Source: Nemertoderma westbladi (taxonomy: Eukaryota; Xenacoelomorpha; Nemertodermatida; Nemertodermatidae). Taken from it: DNA of 64,000 nt. A program made the position numbers and the translations under genes. The DNA lies in contig JAUCBJ010005482.1 of NCBI GenBank assembly GCA_032718475.1, forward strand, positions 1 to 64,000, in the 5' to 3' direction. Each line of letters begins with the position of its first letter. The stretch's first letter is position 1. Positions 54,645-64,000 of the stretch are shown piece after piece. The notes beneath the pieces are model-generated. The model was not told where the DNA came from and ran no database searches. It saw only the letters and a program-made list of their open reading frames with translations.

Positions 54645-55790
54645 TTTGTGATCAAAAATATCTGCAAAAACAAAAAGATCAAAGATCTTTTTGAGATCCA
54701 TAAATATAGCGCAGGTAGTGTTTTTGGAGTCAAGAAGAAAGTCATGGATTCGTTCGATTACTGAAAGTAGTGCATGAGTTGTAGTTGTTTTAGGTCTGAA
54801 GCCGAATTGTGACGTAGTAAGAATTGAATATTTAGTTAAATATAAAAATAACTGTAGATTAATTATTTGTTCAAATACTTTGGACAGTACAGGTAGTAAT
54901 GATATAGGCCTATAATTATTTGGGTCGTAGGGGTTCTCTCCTTTGTAAGATGGTATAACTTTAGCATACTTAAGTAATTTAGGGAAGAAGCCATTATTAA
55001 TAGATAGATTAATTAATTTACTGAGGTGAATAGAGATAGGTTTAGCAGCGTAAATTAATAGTTGTGTAGGGAAGTTATCATTTGAAGACTTTTTGGGGTT
55101 TAGGTGTAGTAAATGGTATTCTACTTCTACCGGGGAGGTTTCTACTTGTGAAAACGAGTTAGATTTAATGTGATTAATATAGCGGAGAGGGGAGCGAGTA
55201 GAAGTGGGTATTTTATTTGACAGTTTAGGACCTATAGTGGCAAAGTGAGTATTTAATACATTAGCAATGCGAGTCGGGTGTCGGGTCTGTAATTGTCTCA
55301 GTGGTGGTGTCAGTGCATAGTATTAGTTTTTTAGGAGATTTAAGTTTAGATGGTCTATTTAGGGCGGAGTTAATGATAAGCCAGGTTTTTTGAGTATTGT
55401 TAGAGTTAGATTCAAACTGAGAAGAATAGTAGTTCCGCTCAGCAGCCCGTAAAATAGAAGTCAACATATTCCGGTACTTTTTAAATCTATTAAGGTTGGA
55501 CTCTGTTGGGTGTTTTATAGAGTTACGGTAAAGATTGTTTTTTTTAATGGTGCAGTTTAACAGGTTATTTGTCATCCAAGGTTTAATTATAATTTTCTTT
55601 GGGGAGACAGATTTTTTTGGTGTGTGAGACCACTAGTGGTCGATGTGATGGTAGATGTCTCGTTTGAGATCCGACAACACTTTAGTGAGAGATGGGGAAC
55701 CATCGGATGGATTCAGTTGGCTGTTTAAGTTACTAAGGCTTTTTGAAATTTCATCGAAAGTGCGCTCGAGCGCATCCATACCCAGTTCTA
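54645..55790 (-). pseudogene. CR1-like non-LTR retrotransposon fragment
   Basis: The minus strand from about 55790 reads a linker (ERTFDEISKSLSNLNSQLNP, KPWMTNNLLNCTIKKNNLYR, AERNYYSSQFESN, KTWLIINSALNR). The first half of an RT follows: INNGFFPKLLKYAKVIPSYK, NNYRPISLLPVLSKVFEQII, SQFGFRPKTTTTHALLSVIE and motif A at its end (CAIFMDLKKIFD near 54700). The endonuclease before it and the RT after motif A are missing, and the frame is broken at least once near 55260. A dead internal fragment. Confidence 0.85.
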
Positions 55791-56119
55791 AAGTCTTGGG
55801 AGCCATAACTAACGGTAATACCCCAGAAGATTAGATAGAACTCAACTGCAGGTTCAAGGATTAAATAAATTCCCGTTGATAGATGGAACGCGGGCGGGGG
55901 GATGGGGCGCGAGTTATTTGTAAATGGGTTACGCGTTGAAAAAAAATCAAAGTAGCAGAATGTCATGACAGCCGAGTGATTGTAGGCTAGGCCCACTTGT
56001 AGGTAATCAGCACATACCGGTAACTGTAAGTGCAGTAGTGACTAGACTATTGAATGAATTGCCTGAGGTAACAGGTAATCAGGTAACTCACTCCAGTATT
56101 CTCTCACGATCAGCTGTTT

Positions 56120-58014
56120 TTTTCATGGAAAATTATTTGATCTACAATATGTTGCTATATGACCAAGTTTACCACAGTTAACTTCGCCAGATCCAGATAC
56201 CAGATCTACTTTTCTGGCAACCAAGTCATGGAAAGCGTAGTCGTGGACGATCGGCCATAACATATATAGATCAACTTGAAAGGGATACTGAACTTGGGAG
56301 AAACGAAATTGCGACAACTATGGAGAATCGGGAAGCCGGGTTTCCCATCACTATTTCTTTGGTTACCAAAATTGTAGCCTATATTATAATTGCTGTTATT
56401 GAAGCCGCGATTCCCACTAAGTCCTCTTGAAATTCCTCAGCCTCGACTATTGAAATGCCCCCTTCCAGTTCCACAATTATTATACTGAGCACCTCGTTGT
56501 TGTTGTTGCTGGATACCAGAGACTTATAAGTTTCTAGCGTGGCTCAGCAATGCATCATTTCATCCATTTTCAGGCTTTTTGGACTTTATTCTCTGATGCT
56601 CTACCATTACCAGTTTTTGACGGAGGTTCTCAAGTGTGAGATTATCATTCATTTCTAGGGTATTAACTAAATTGTCAAAGGATTCAGGTAAGCTTAGCAT
56701 AATAACCAGGCCCATATGGTGACCATTATATCTGGGGGGGCAGAGGCCAAATCTGGGGGGGGGGGGGGGCAAACCCATAACTGAGATTGGGGGACATATA
56801 GCAAAGTAGGAGTTTATTTACTATATAAAGTACAGTATAATCAATATTGTTTAAAGGTGTGTGGGAGTGGGGCGAGCCATAAAGTTAGCGGAGCCTTGGC
56901 AAACTGACAGTTAGGAGGTAGGGAAATTTTGGCCAATAGTTGTTGTCGTTACGATTTTGACATGCCAATATCTTTGTCGGATTTAATTAAAGCATAAATA
57001 TGACCAAAAGTTGAGGTTAAAATTACAAAAAACAAAATTTTAGATATGTATACCAGCGCAAGAAACCATCAGCGCCTAGCCTATTACTATTAGCTGCAAG
57101 CTGGCTCCCAAACTGCAGACAATAGGTCAACAGCAACCAATCCCTGCCCTGGTAGCCAATGAGAGAACCTGGAGCTTCCGTATATGTTTAGTAATTATAT
57201 GAGATGCAATACCTAGAGTAAAGTGTAATTCAATCACTATCAAAATCTATAAAGAGATACGGTCTGCCAACAAGCTTTCCTGTGAGTTACAACATACAGT
57301 AGAACAAATACATAACGGTACACCATACAATATATTTCGGCACAGGCTCTGGCAATGCCACTGCCATTATTAATTGGAACAAATGGAATGGTGGAGAGTC
57401 AGGTCAGATCAGTGGGCAGAAGTAGTATGTGAATCCAATAATATTGATTACCAAAAATATTATTATTAATTAATTGTGAACAAGACAAGAGGACAAGACA
57501 TGACTGTGGGTCTTGTCTGGGGGGGCAGTGCCCTCAAAGCCCCCCCCCCCCCCCCCCCCCCCCGCATGGTACGGGCCTGGCAATAACTCCCACACCTGCT
57601 CGATTTCAGAAACTTCAGCCCCTATCACCGCCAATTCTTGGTGTTTATTTATATGAGATGACATGTCAAAACCATGATACAATCTCGCACTGTGGTATTT
57701 CCGTTTAAGAAATATGAAGTTTTACATTGTTCTAATTTCGTACTGTTTCTGTAATGCGTCCCAAGCATCTTTGCAGTGAGTTTTCCTAAAACTAATGGCA
57801 ACTGAGGGTCACACCGAAGTAGGCTAATTTCAGCCTGTGCTTTTGAATCTCTCTTATTAAAGTTTTGAAGTGCCTCTCCACCACTTTCTGGGGCAATTTC
57901 TTCACTTATCACGATTTCCCATAAATCTAAAGAAATCAACACAGTCTGTATTTTATGTTTCCACATAAACCAATTCATGCTGTTAAATTTATCTGTGCGC
58001 AACTCTTTCGCCAT
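56120..58014 (-). pseudogene. Ty1/copia gag relic, split by a MITE
   Basis: Starts MAKELRTDKFNSMNWFMWKH, then KIQTVLISLDLWEIVISEE, the usual entry of copia gag polyproteins. After a stretch with IEQVWELLP near 57600 it resumes past an insertion as LSLPESFDNLVNTLEMNDNL, then TLENLRQKLVMVEHQR near 56580-56690. A zinc-knuckle remnant (NCGKLGHIATYC) lies near 56160. No protease, integrase or RT follows. Frames change several times, so it is dead. The gap is the element at 56707-57579. Confidence 0.8.
56707..57579. mobile_element. hAT-like MITE with CAGGCCC ends and G/C homopolymers
   Basis: Ends are CAGGCCCATA (56707) and, inverted, CAGGCCCGTACCATG (ending 57579). The eight flanking bases are ATAATAAC and GCAATAAC, six of eight alike, fitting an old 8-bp hAT target duplication. 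Just inside each end lies a G run on its own strand: 15 G at 56755-56769 and 24 C at 57540-57563. Internal text (gtggggcgagccataaag at 56869, cgttacgattttgac at 56947) resembles 37140-37275, next to interspersed repeat A. No transposase. Confidence 0.65.
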
Positions 58015-59640
58015 GGCTGATCGACGTACTTGTACTTTACTTCAAAAAGTACAACATATTCCTGTATTCGTTTGCTGATACCGGTACCAATACTGCAGTA
58101 TGTAATAAGCCTATATTATATTAAATCGTTTACCTCAGGCCAGCATTTCAGCCGGTCGCATTCAGCCTGCATCCTATGGCTGCAGCCAGCGTTTCAAGGT
58201 TTCAAATTGCGTGTCCTACACGAAATACAAATAAAAATAAATATTATACTAAATCCATACCAATCAATCAAGTGTGTCAAAAAACGCGCAAGACTCTCTG
58301 CCATCAATTGAAATAAGCCACGTGTGAAATGATTGAGATTAAATGTGTATTTAAATGGATCTAAAATCACCTTCCATAGTAAGCAATATAAGAAATTATC
58401 GGAGCACTGCGTAGTGACGTCAAATATGTACATAGCAGCCAATCAGAGCCGATTTTCAAAATTGGCTTCCCGGGGTTACCTAAAACCGCCATTTCGACCG
58501 TTTCCTCGTCAAAAAATATACCCCGCCGCTCGATTCAGGTACCTTGTAACCCCTTATTAAATTGAATCAATCCCTTATACAATTTTTTCGCGCACCAGTT
58601 CTAATGTTTTCTCATTGGTCGAATAATCAAATATTTTAATCGCCCAATCAGAGATTAGGATGTTATAATGCCTCCTCAGTTCAACAGCTTACAAAGGGCC
58701 TTCCTTCCCCATAGGTGTCTGGAATCGCAAACCAGATTAATTGCAATTACAGCTGGTTTATACCAATCTTTACGCGCCATTATTCGACGTAACAGGTTAC
58801 GTAGGCCACTAGAAAATAAAACTACAACTGGTTCTGGCAGTCCTGATTCCACATAAAACAGATCTCTTCAAACATTATTACGCACACCTAATGCAGCACA
58901 GAGTTGGTTATTGGAGTGCACTGCTGCTTGGGGTGCTGAATTACCAAGCCAAGTATCACACCCCGTAACATAAACGGAGAATAATCAGTAAATAAATTTG
59001 AGCAAGAAAGATAACTATAACTTGAAAATCCATCCAACGAGGCGACGGTCATGCGTAAAGATCTACAGCAGTTAATAAGTCTAGTACAATGAACTAATCG
59101 ACTATTAATTTACTACATGGATGCGAATTAGTAATGTTAAAGTAAACATTCAGTGTTATCAGGAGAAAATCACTTGTGTACATTGTACGTTATGTAAATT
59201 ATTTGCAACTAAATGCATAAACACAAAGGTGTGCTCTTGGATAAACATAATGCAATGTGATTATTGATTATTACAGCTATTACTTGTACTGTATAAATAA
59301 ATATTATTACATATCGATTATTCAGTAAAACTTCCTTATTCTTATTAAATTGGAGCTAATATACAATTATTATTGTCGTATTTATTCTGAAAACGGTTAA
59401 TCCAATGTAGATTCAACCAATTATTTATATGATTTAAAAGAACCAATTCAACCAATAATGGTTTGATGTGATTGATTGATTGTGTTGAAGGTGGCAAAGA
59501 GACATGTTGATTTTTGCGATCTATTAGTGGATTTCAAAATTGCCGATTAAAGTAAGTTTCATTGTGAATTGTTGTGAATGTATAAGTAAGTAAAGGTTAA
59601 AGGAATGTTTTAGTTACAGAATGAGAGGTGCTATAAAAGT
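58015..59640. other. No recognised gene
   Basis: A+T-rich sequence without convincing ORF, repeat array or splice-supported exon. A 62-codon ORF at 58668 (MPPQFNSLQRAFLPHRCLE...) has unremarkable composition and no recognised domain. Confidence 0.4.
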
Positions 59641-59646
59641 ATTTGT

Positions 59647-59790
59647 CCTATAGATTGGGAGAGAGACACCATAGTCTTAACTCTTAACCATCCACTGGCA
59701 TATAAGCTGAACCTCTCTGCTGTGGATAAAAAGTCAGGTTTATCGCATACAACAGCTTCTGTAAAAACTAGTGCACAAAATTAATATATG
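59647..59790. repeat. Direct repeat, copy 1 (about 140 bp)
   Basis: Shares about 140 bases with 61270-61412: cctatagattgggagagaga, caccatagtcttaactctta, accatccactggcatataag, ctgtggataaaaagtcaggt and cttctgtaaaaact. Differences are a CT deletion in copy 2 and a few substitutions. The 1.6-kb spacing and same orientation leave open an interspersed repeat or an LTR-like pair; the sequence between holds only RT relics. Confidence 0.85.
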
Positions 59791-59867
59791 GATTAAATAA
59801 AAATCTATTATATAATATAATTATATAAAAATATATGTGATATATATGATACATATCCTCATGAACT

Positions 59868-59985
59868 ACGGCAATTGCTCTCTGGACAATTGCCCTACGA
59901 GTACAATTGACACGATGACAAATATTACCCCGAGAACAATTTGCCCCCTGAGGACAACCGCCCCCGGACAATTGCCTCCTGATAT
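59868..59985. repeat. Degenerate short repeat with ACAATTGCC core
   Basis: The word 'ggacaattgcc' and variants (gtacaattgac, gaacaatttgcc, ggacaaccgcc) occur about every 16-18 bases, seven times. It is flanked by a TA-rich stretch. The core CAATTG is palindromic. Confidence 0.7.
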
Positions 59986-60289
59986 CTTATTTACAGAATA
60001 AATTTTTAAACATGGTAGTTGTTTGAATATTTTCCTTTGGTTTTCTGGAAATCAAGTTATAATATGAACCTTGATCACCTCACCAATTCTAAACTTTTAA
60101 TTTTGATGTGTTTTTCAAAATATCCAACATTTTTTTCGAAAACAATTTGATTGAAATTATGCTAGCTATAGGTTTTTTATATCATAATTTAATGGCTTCA
60201 GTGCGTTAACATTTTATTTTTATTGTAATGAAATACCTCAGTTAGAAAATCTGACTTATTGAGCTCATGCATAAACAAACATGAGTTCG

Positions 60290-60690
60290 TCAGTATCCCG
60301 TTCTTACCCTCGTATAAAAAAGTACACTTCCCACTGCGTCTCGAAAGAACTTTGTCTTCAGGTGACGATAGTCTGATTTGCAGCTGGAATCCATTTTTTA
60401 TAGAGTTGAGCTAACCATACGTTTGCTTTCCTATGTATTTTATGCTGTTCTCTATCAATGACCTAAGTTATCGAAAGTCGTCAACTTTCTTCGATGGTGG
60501 TCAGGCATCCATAATTATTAAACGTCATGTATTCTGTCTTGGTAACATTTATATGCAATCCAACCTCCTTAGAATCCCCTTTTTAATTTGTTCAGCTAGC
60601 GTATTAGAAAATGGGGCAATGTCATCTACAAAGTCGTTGTCTGTGACAGTATTGATTTGCTTGGATTTTCACCCTCTGGCGAGAGTAACT
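60290..60690 (-). pseudogene. Degenerate RT fragment
   Basis: The complement reads DDFVDDIAPFSNTLAEQIKK near 60580-60640, an altered RT catalytic block followed by helix text like 'GL.IN..KTK' (LDCI, KQNT) further on. Frames are broken. Family not assignable; short and old. Confidence 0.45.
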
Positions 60691-61269
60691 GGGCTTTTGT
60701 TTCACAATATAATAATCTAATACCATCAACACTGGATAGAGTGGAGCTTTCCACAACTTTCTTTAGCGCTAGTATATGAACTAATGTTGATCTAATATGT
60801 AGAAATCAATTTTAGCACTTATGCAGTAGTTTTTCATTTTAAAGGTCTAATTTTATATAGAATCACATTCTTCTTATATTTTAGCAGCAACCACAGAGAC
60901 AGATACATTAAACATTATACAATGACATTTTATCTAACATTAGCTGTTGCGCAACATATTGCATCAAAGGCTCATTCCTTTTATAAGTGCAATCATCATA
61001 CATGATTGTTTCCTATCATACAACTAGATACGGGCCTAGCGGCCCGTGAAGCAAGTCGTAGGAGACAATACGAGTCAAGTAAAAGCTTTTTGTTCTGTCT
61101 GATAATAAATTAGCGTGGGCGTAGTCCCGGTGGTATACGAAAAATTTTCTAGACAACTTCAAACTGTAATTATTATGTTGTAATTATCTAATGAATTTTA
61201 AAAGCTGTTGTGATTATAGAAGATAGAGAGCAGTTAGCGAAATGATTATTTTGTTCTATCGGATAGAGT

Positions 61270-61412
61270 ATTTGACCTATAGATTGGGAGAGAGACACCA
61301 TAGTCTTAACTCTTAACCATCCACTGGCATATAAGCTGAACCTCTGCTGTGGATAAAAAGTCAGGTTTATCCCATACAACATCTTCTGTAAAAACTGCTG
61401 CGCAAAATTACA
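61270..61412. repeat. Direct repeat, copy 2 (about 140 bp)
   Basis: Partner of 59647-59790. It is directly followed by a decayed relative of the window's non-LTR element. Confidence 0.85.
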
Positions 61413-61539
61413 ATGCCCTTACAATGCCTTACTTAATCCATTTGGCAGACAGGTCAGTGCATTCTAGAGCTAAGGAATTGTGAAGGGTGCCAAGAAGGTC
61501 TTGGATAGGCAGAACTCTGACAACCCGGTCGATTAAAAA

Positions 61540-61750
61540 ACCATTGAAAATGAAAACAAGGAATCTGCTGCAGCCTGCTATCAGCAACAAAGAGTCGGCC
61601 ATCTATACATCTACCTATAAGTACAAGGATGAACGCCTTGAAGGTTGCAAAGCAAATTTTGAGAAAATGCTCATTAATTACCAACTACTCACAGGGCAGA
61701 TGACTTCAATTTTAGTCTGTTTCTTCACAGCAAGATTACCAAACACCTGA
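61540..61750 (+). pseudogene. Diverged relative of the non-LTR element's linker region
   Basis: The ORF text YKDERLEGCKANFEKMLINY parallels ADRLNGWKAHFEKLLNND of copy 1 (about 22296-22350). The preceding text resembles its upstream linker. A short, dead fragment of a related, older subfamily. Confidence 0.55.
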
Positions 61751-62038
61751 CATAAATTATTGCCTCAGGCCTTCAGTATCATAATTTCTCCAGTTGGATC
61801 TGTAAGTTAAGTTGATCGATTCTGCGAACTGCAGTTACTATTCAGCAGAATTCCTCAGCATTCTGCATTCATGGAAGGAACAGTATATGGCTGACAGAGA
61901 CTGATCACGTCCACTCATAGCTCTCTGTATGGATTTGCCCACAATAATTATATAATCAGTGCAGTTGAATGTATAATATACAAATTATGATGGGTATATA
62001 AGAATAATTATTCAATTAATATTATTACTACATTTCAG

Positions 62039-63135
62039 ATATGTCATCAACTTTGCCAAGAGACATTGTACTGAATTCATCAATTGTCTCCGATCCCGAG
62101 GACTCAACTTATGGCATTATGCCAACTCATCGTATTGATGGCAAAGAAGAATCAACTTCCATTAAGAGGTCTGATACATATGCCGATACTGAGTTTGCTG
62201 GGTCAACAAAACCTCATCATAGCGTTATTTATGATTGGAAAGTTGGTCAACCACCAGGATTTGAGAAATCTGTATCGAACAAACTCAAAAAAACTCAAGC
62301 GGAGTCAAAATACTTGAAGAAGATACTAATGGTAACTACAGGGATACTTGTAGCAATAATAGTTGGCATTGTAATAGTTAGTACTTTATTGGCCACCAAT
62401 AAAGTCTATCTGAGTAATCAAATAAGCGAGCAAGGCAACATCTTAGCAGAGCAGCTTAATGAGCAAGAGCAAACCATAAGTGAGTTACAAGAAACAATAT
62501 TGGAATTAAATAATATTAAATTGTGTCCAAATTCGCAAGCAAATAATACGGAACAGTTCTACAGTAACCCTATAGGACTTCGTGGGTTGATACGTTGTGA
62601 CACTACTGTACCTAATGGACCATGGTTGGTAATACAAAGAAGAGAGAGTGGTATTGTGAGTTTCTATAGAGACTGGGTTAGTTATACAACAGGATTTGGT
62701 GATGTCCATAATGAATTTTGGTTGGGTTTAGATAGAATTCATAAACTGTCTAAAGGTGGTGTTCCTTTAAGAATCGATATGTGGTGGAATGAAATAAGTA
62801 AATATGCGGAATATTCTTCATTCCGAATCGGCGATGCTTCAACAAATTATTCATTGGATATATCGGGTTACTATGGTAACGCGGGTGATTCTATAATAGT
62901 TGGCAGCCCAGATGATGACGCATATCTTAATGGACAACCCTTCAGTACTAAGGACAAGGACCATGACTCATGGGACAGTGGTAACTGTGCCACCACCCAC
63001 AAAGGAGCGTGGTGGTACAAAAATTGTAGCAATTCGAGTCTGAACGGTATTCATGGCAATTGGAATCAAAAGGGTATTTTTTGGCTGCCCTGGACAAAGG
63101 AGTTGGACAAAGTAGAAATAAAAATCAAGTTTTAA
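62039..63135 (+). CDS. Type II transmembrane fibrinogen-related protein (FReD)
   Basis: 364 residues from ATG 62041 in one exon. A splice acceptor (CTACATTTCAG) ends at 62038, two bases before the ATG, so the 5' UTR is spliced cis or trans. Residues 1-92 are a polar cytoplasmic tail, 95-118 one membrane helix (ILMVTTGILVAIIVGIVIVS), 124-160 a Glu/Gln-rich coiled coil, and about 171-364 a fibrinogen C-terminal domain: PWLVIQRRESGIVSFYRDW, EFWLGLDRIHKLS, a Ca-binding-like STKDKDHDSW, GNCATTHKGAWWYKNC and NSSLNG. Cys pairs (162/186, NCA/KNC) fit the family's two disulfides. The domain start is shortened, lacking the 'YCDM..DGGGW' form. The layout is that of FIBCD1-like surface lectins binding acetylated sugars; the ligand is unknown. 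Confidence 0.9.
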
Positions 63136-64000
63136 TGGGAATTATATTCAAATTAAAGAATTTTAATTATCAGACTGTCTATAAAGTATGGCATACATTG
63201 GTTTATAAACCCTAGAATATTATATAGAGTGCTAAAAACATTTATTTAATCTCCAAAAGGGTGCAGTTCTATCATTTAGTGGGTGTAATAATTTACCAAT
63301 AGATTACTTTATTCTCCTATTTTAGTGGATAATATATATGCGCATATTTATGTGATTAAAATTCTCCCAGCTATGAGATCAATGTAACACAACACGGTTC
63401 CACAACATTTATGTTTATTGCTAATGGTGACACATCCATTCGAAGTCCTAGGGGAGTCCTCCAGCGTGACAAACTTTCACCATTCTTATTCATAATTATT
63501 ATGTTTGACTTGTTCCACTCATGTCCTTAGATAATCGTAATGGCTTGAGTGCGTACCTTACCGATCATGGCTTTGGATTACTGCCAGAATCACTAGACAG
63601 AGCCCCCCCCCCCCCCCAAAGCCACTTCTGCATATTGGAGCAGGCTGCTTGTAGTGTTGGTCTTTTTTTTAAACCTCAGGAAGACTAAAAATTGGGCAGT
63701 GAACTTTCACAGCCCTCATGATGTAAAGATCTACCGTCTCTAGTACACTTATTTGTGGATGATATAGCCCTTAGGTCCAGTTGGACAGATTAAGTCATTT
63801 TCAAACCAGTGTTATCAGGGTCAGCATTTTTATATATATATATATATAATAAATATAATATATGGTGAATATAATTTTGGAATTTTACTTCCAACAGTAA
63901 GTCGTCATTTTATTTTTATAGTGATTGAGGCTTCTAGTGTGGAGCGCTAAGTAACCCTATCCTGGGGTCACCTGGATAGTTTGGGTGGTGCAGTCGGAGG
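63136..64000 (+). other. Downstream region with decayed non-LTR relic
   Basis: No gene. At 63388-63735 a plus-strand relic of the window's non-LTR element can be followed: caacatttatgtttattgct, ggggagtcctccagcgtga, caccattcttattcataatt, gttgtagtgttggtcttttt. It is much more diverged than copies 1-3 and has a 15-C run (63603-63617) inside. A short TA run lies at 63832-63848. Confidence 0.65.

Noticed and set aside
53827-54694. Cys/Val-rich ORFs downstream of the aminopeptidase gene
   Set aside because: They come from the 30/34-bp minisatellite and change frame with each unit type.
58668-58856. 62-codon ORF
   Set aside because: Short, no recognised domain, no splice or codon-bias support.

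Overview
The window is nuclear DNA from an animal, most likely an A+T-rich aquatic invertebrate. The signs are phase-1 exons with AG/GT splice borders, a mucin-like exon joined to fibronectin type II modules, a type II membrane fibrinogen-domain protein, an animal-type membrane aminopeptidase P, and a mixture of BEL/Pao, Penelope, CR1-like, copia, hAT and Tc1/mariner remains. The phylum cannot be fixed from this sequence. Frequent TAGGCCTA octamers and long C/G homopolymers give the region a marine-invertebrate flavour, but that is only an impression. No tRNA, rRNA, CRISPR or bacterial-type operon was seen.

Layout. 1-577 (minus): end of an unrecognised gene leaving the window. 1261-1545: CR1-like relic. 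2276-6122: candidate DNA transposon with a two-part transposase-like gene (minus), a repeated 14-bp motif and a perfectly centred 386-bp palindrome. 7865-16279 (plus): four recognisable exons (FN2, short Pro/Thr linker, FN2, Thr-rich mucin repeat), all phase 1, with hAT, foldback, non-LTR and BEL/Pao relics in the introns. 17790-29930: a nest of retroelements. A BEL/Pao element (minus) is split by two tandem copies of one non-LTR retrotransposon (plus), and its protease region abuts a long-ORF Penelope-like element with RT and GIY-YIG domains. 30297-31298 (plus): intronless aldo-keto reductase whose stop lies about 10 bp before a 4.1-kb, 21-bp-unit minisatellite. 35500-43420: MITEs, a Tc1/mariner relic, RT relics and a 16-bp GC-rich minisatellite. 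44499-53521 (plus): XPNPEP2-like X-Pro aminopeptidase in two exons. The intron between them is almost wholly a 20/23-bp minisatellite containing a 2.1-kb tandem duplication and another copy of the non-LTR element. 53821-58014: another minisatellite, a CR1-like fragment and a copia gag relic split by a hAT-like MITE. 58015-62038: mostly non-coding with scattered relics. 62041-63135 (plus): type II transmembrane fibrinogen-related protein.

How the parts relate. The host genes (an FN2-mucin protein, an oxidoreductase, a GPI-type ectopeptidase and a membrane lectin-like protein) show no shared pathway. Three of them are probably secreted or at the cell surface. The dominant theme is repeat biology: four minisatellites, each beside or inside a gene, and serial nested insertions that give a relative order of events. 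The very long ORFs inside the minisatellites are by-products of stop-free repeat units and are not annotated as genes.
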